8,019 nt of DNA from Actinomycetes bacterium (GTDB lineage: Bacteria; Actinomycetota; Actinomycetes; Propionibacteriales; Nocardioidaceae). The stretch is from the NCBI GenBank assembly GCA_023415395.1, contig JAEZKN010000304.1:1-8019 (forward strand), in the 5' to 3' direction. Each line of letters starts with the position of its first letter. Within the stretch, counting starts at the first letter, position 1. Of this stretch, positions 6,321-8,019 are shown piece after piece. Position numbers and translations under genes: made by a program. Under the pieces are notes generated by a model. That model was not told the origin of the DNA. It saw nothing but the letters and a program-made list of their open reading frames with translations, and did not search any database.

Positions 6321-6935
6321 ATGTCCGACCTCTACACCCTGCTCCGCCACAGCCTGGCCGGCCTGCGCGTGCTCGTCGCGATGACCGTGCTGCTGGGCCT
6401 GGCCTACCCGCTCGCGATCACGGGCGTCGCCCAGGTGGCCCTCCCCTGGCAGGCAGACGGGTCGCTCCTGACCGCCTCGGGGGCGCACACGACCGACGCG
6501 GGCGACGCCGTCGGCTCGGCGATCGTCGGCCAGGTCGTCGACGACGACGCGCTCTTCTTCGACCGGCCCTCCGCGGCGGGCGACGGCTACGACCTGCTCA
6601 GCACGTACGGCTCCAACCTGGGCCCGAACAACCCCGAGCTGGTGGCCGAGATCGAGGAGCGCCGGGCGGCGGTCGCGGAGCGTGAGGGCGTGGACCCCGC
6701 CGACGTGCCGCCCGACGCCGTGACCGCCTCGGCGTCCGGCATCGACCCCGACATCTCGCCGGCGTACGCCGCCCTCCAGGTCCCGCGCGTCGCCGCCGCG
6801 AACGACCTCGGCGAGGCCGAGGTCCGGCGGCTGGTCGACGAGCACACCTCCGGCCGGACCTGGGGCGTGCTCGGCGAGCCGCGCGTCAACGTGCTCGAGC
6901 TGAACATCGCGGTGACGAGACTGGCAGGATCGTGA
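6321..6935 (+). CDS. kdpC: Potassium-transporting ATPase subunit KdpC
   Basis: Accessory subunit of KdpFABC, with one membrane helix and an extracytoplasmic domain that holds the complex together and improves its catalysis. 204 residues, slightly longer than E. coli (~190). One N-terminal hydrophobic helix at about 15-38 contains YPLAITGVAQ. The family motifs follow: FFDRPSAAG at 79-87, SNLGPNNPEL at 98-107, VTASASGIDPDISP at 134-147, QVPRVA at 153-158 and VNVLELN at 189-195. The ATG start has GGAG 6 nt upstream. The gene follows kdpB by 16 nt, and its TGA stop overlaps a possible GTG start of kdpD (GTGA) and lies 2 nt before the ATG. All motifs are intact. Confidence 0.97.
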   Translation: MSDLYTLLRHSLAGLRVLVAMTVLLGLAYPLAITGVAQVALPWQADGSLLTASGAHTTDAGDAVGSAIVGQVVDDDALFFDRPSAAGDGYDLLSTYGSNLGPNNPELVAEIEERRAAVAEREGVDPADVPPDAVTASASGIDPDISPAYAALQVPRVAAANDLGEAEVRRLVDEHTSGRTWGVLGEPRVNVLELNIAVTRLAGS

Positions 6936-6937
6936 CC

Positions 6938-8019
6938 ATGGAGGCCGTGCCGCCGGAGGGGCGCCGAGGGAGGCTGACGGTCTACCTCGGCGCCGCCCCG
7001 GGCGTCGGCAAGACCTACGCCATGCTCGGCGAGGCGCGGCGACGGGCCGAGCGGGGCACCGACGTCGTGGTCGGGTACGTCGAGACGCACGACCGGCAGC
7101 ACACGGCCGCGATGGTCGAAGGGCTCGAGGTGGTGCCGCGCGCGGAGGTCTCCTACCGCGGCGCCACCTTCACCGAGATGGACACCGAGGCCGTGATCGC
7201 CCGGCGTCCGGCGGTCGTCTGCGTCGACGAGCTCGCCCACACCAACGTCCCCGGCAGCGCCCGCGAGAAGCGCGCCGAGGACGTCGAGCTGATCCGGCGG
7301 GCCGGCATCGACGTCATCACCACGGTCAACATCCAGCACCTGGAGTCGCTCAACGACGAGGTGGAGCGCATCACCGGCGTCCGGCAGCGCGAGACGGTGC
7401 CGGACGAGGTGGTGCGCACCGCGGACCAGATCCAGCTGGTCGACATGTCCCCGGACGCGCTGCGGCGCCGGATGGCGCACGGCAACATCTACCGGGCCGA
7501 CCAGGTGGACGCCTCGCTCACGTCGTACTTCCGGGTCGGCAACCTCACGGCGCTGCGCGAGCTCGCCCTGCTCTGGCTGGCCGACCGGGTCGACGACGCG
7601 CTCGGCGACTACCGCCGCGCCCACCGCATCGAGCAGACCTGGCCGGCCAAGGAGCGCATCGTCGTCGCGGTGACCGGCGGCGCCGAGAGCGAGACGCTGC
7701 TGCGCCGTGGCGCCCGGCTCGCCCAGCGGGCGGCGGGCTCCGAGCTGGTCGCCGTGCACGTGATCGCCAGCGACGGCATCGCCGACCCCGACGAGCGCCG
7801 GGTCGCCCGCGCGCAGCAGCTCACCGACGCGCTCGGCGGCTCGTTCCATGCGGTCGTCGGCGAGGACGTCCCCCAGGCGGTGGTCGACTTCGCCACCGGC
7901 GCCAACGCCACGATGATAGTCGTCGGCGTCTCCCGGCACGGGCGCCTGCGCCGGCTGTTCGCCGGTACGACGGGCGAGCGGATCGCCTCGCTCGCCGGGA
8001 CCGTCGACGTCCACCTCGT
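6938..8019 (+). CDS. kdpD: Sensor histidine kinase KdpD, N-terminal part (3' end outside window)
   Basis: The first 360 codons of the K+/osmotic-stress sensor kinase. The N-terminal KdpD domain has Walker A GAAPGVGKT at 18-26, a Walker B-like VCVDELAHTNVPG with D97, and TTVNIQHLESLND. A universal-stress-protein-like domain starts near R240 (RIVVAVTGGAESETLLRRGA) and reaches VVGVSRHGRLRRLFAGTTGERI. The four-helix membrane domain, the GAF region and the histidine kinase core should lie beyond the window. KdpD phosphorylates KdpE to turn on kdp; in E. coli its N-terminal ATPase part is also reported to be a serine kinase that inhibits KdpB. The start is ATG 6938, with AGGA (6926-6929) 8 nt upstream. 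GTG 6932, in frame two codons earlier and overlapping the kdpC stop in GTGA, is the alternative. One rare ATA codon (7916-7918) stands out in otherwise GC-ending codons. The frame is open to the window end. Confidence 0.95.
   Translation, partial: MEAVPPEGRRGRLTVYLGAAPGVGKTYAMLGEARRRAERGTDVVVGYVETHDRQHTAAMVEGLEVVPRAEVSYRGATFTEMDTEAVIARRPAVVCVDELAHTNVPGSAREKRAEDVELIRRAGIDVITTVNIQHLESLNDEVERITGVRQRETVPDEVVRTADQIQLVDMSPDALRRRMAHGNIYRADQVDASLTSYFRVGNLTALRELALLWLADRVDDALGDYRRAHRIEQTWPAKERIVVAVTGGAESETLLRRGARLAQRAAGSELVAVHVIASDGIADPDERRVARAQQLTDALGGSFHAVVGEDVPQAVVDFATGANATMIVVGVSRHGRLRRLFAGTTGERIASLAGTVDVHL

Noticed and set aside
6587..8014. 475-codon open frame on the minus strand opposite kdpC/kdpD
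   Set aside because: Same reason: biased composition, no recognisable domain, antisense to KdpC and KdpD with intact motifs.

Overview
The window is very GC-rich, and almost every codon in the real genes ends in G or C. Together with frequent GTG starts and start/stop overlaps, this points to a high-GC actinobacterium (Actinomycetota). A Nocardioidaceae-like source is plausible but is an inference that I cannot prove from this stretch alone.

There are two divergent gene groups. On the minus strand, from 2349 down to the left edge, lie two genes for CNNM/CorC-type (old name 'hemolysin C family') membrane proteins with CBS domains. They are joined by a one-base TGATG stop/start overlap, and the second runs off the window at base 1. 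On the plus strand, from 2557 to the right edge, lies a high-affinity potassium uptake operon: a small kdpF-like gene, kdpA, kdpB, kdpC, and the first ~360 codons of kdpD. A kdpE response-regulator gene would be expected beyond 8019 but cannot be seen.

The plus-strand genes form one machine. KdpA is the K+-selective channel-like subunit, KdpB is the P-type ATPase that powers it, KdpC is the accessory subunit, and KdpF is a small stabilising peptide. KdpD is the sensor kinase that normally switches the operon on, with KdpE, when K+ is scarce or under osmotic stress. The junctions kdpF/kdpA and kdpA/kdpB are GTGA overlaps, kdpB and kdpC are 16 nt apart, and kdpC/kdpD are either overlapping or 2 nt apart. 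This fits a single translationally coupled transcript. The CNNM/CorC proteins are generally linked to Mg2+/divalent-cation homeostasis, so the locus has a cation-transport theme.

The only non-coding stretch of note is the 207-bp divergent spacer (2350-2556). It holds an array of CGTCA-type direct repeats at 11-bp pitch just upstream of kdpF, which is the pattern expected of an OmpR/PhoB-family operator and a candidate KdpE site. It also holds an overlapping ECF-sigma-like GGAACC-N16-CGT motif, and a perfect 7-bp dyad with a 6-nt loop in the leader of the CNNM genes. I see no RNA genes, insertion sequences, CRISPR arrays or prophage. Overall this is an ordinary, intact-looking chromosomal locus, and the points of real interest are regulatory details and the atypical KdpF.
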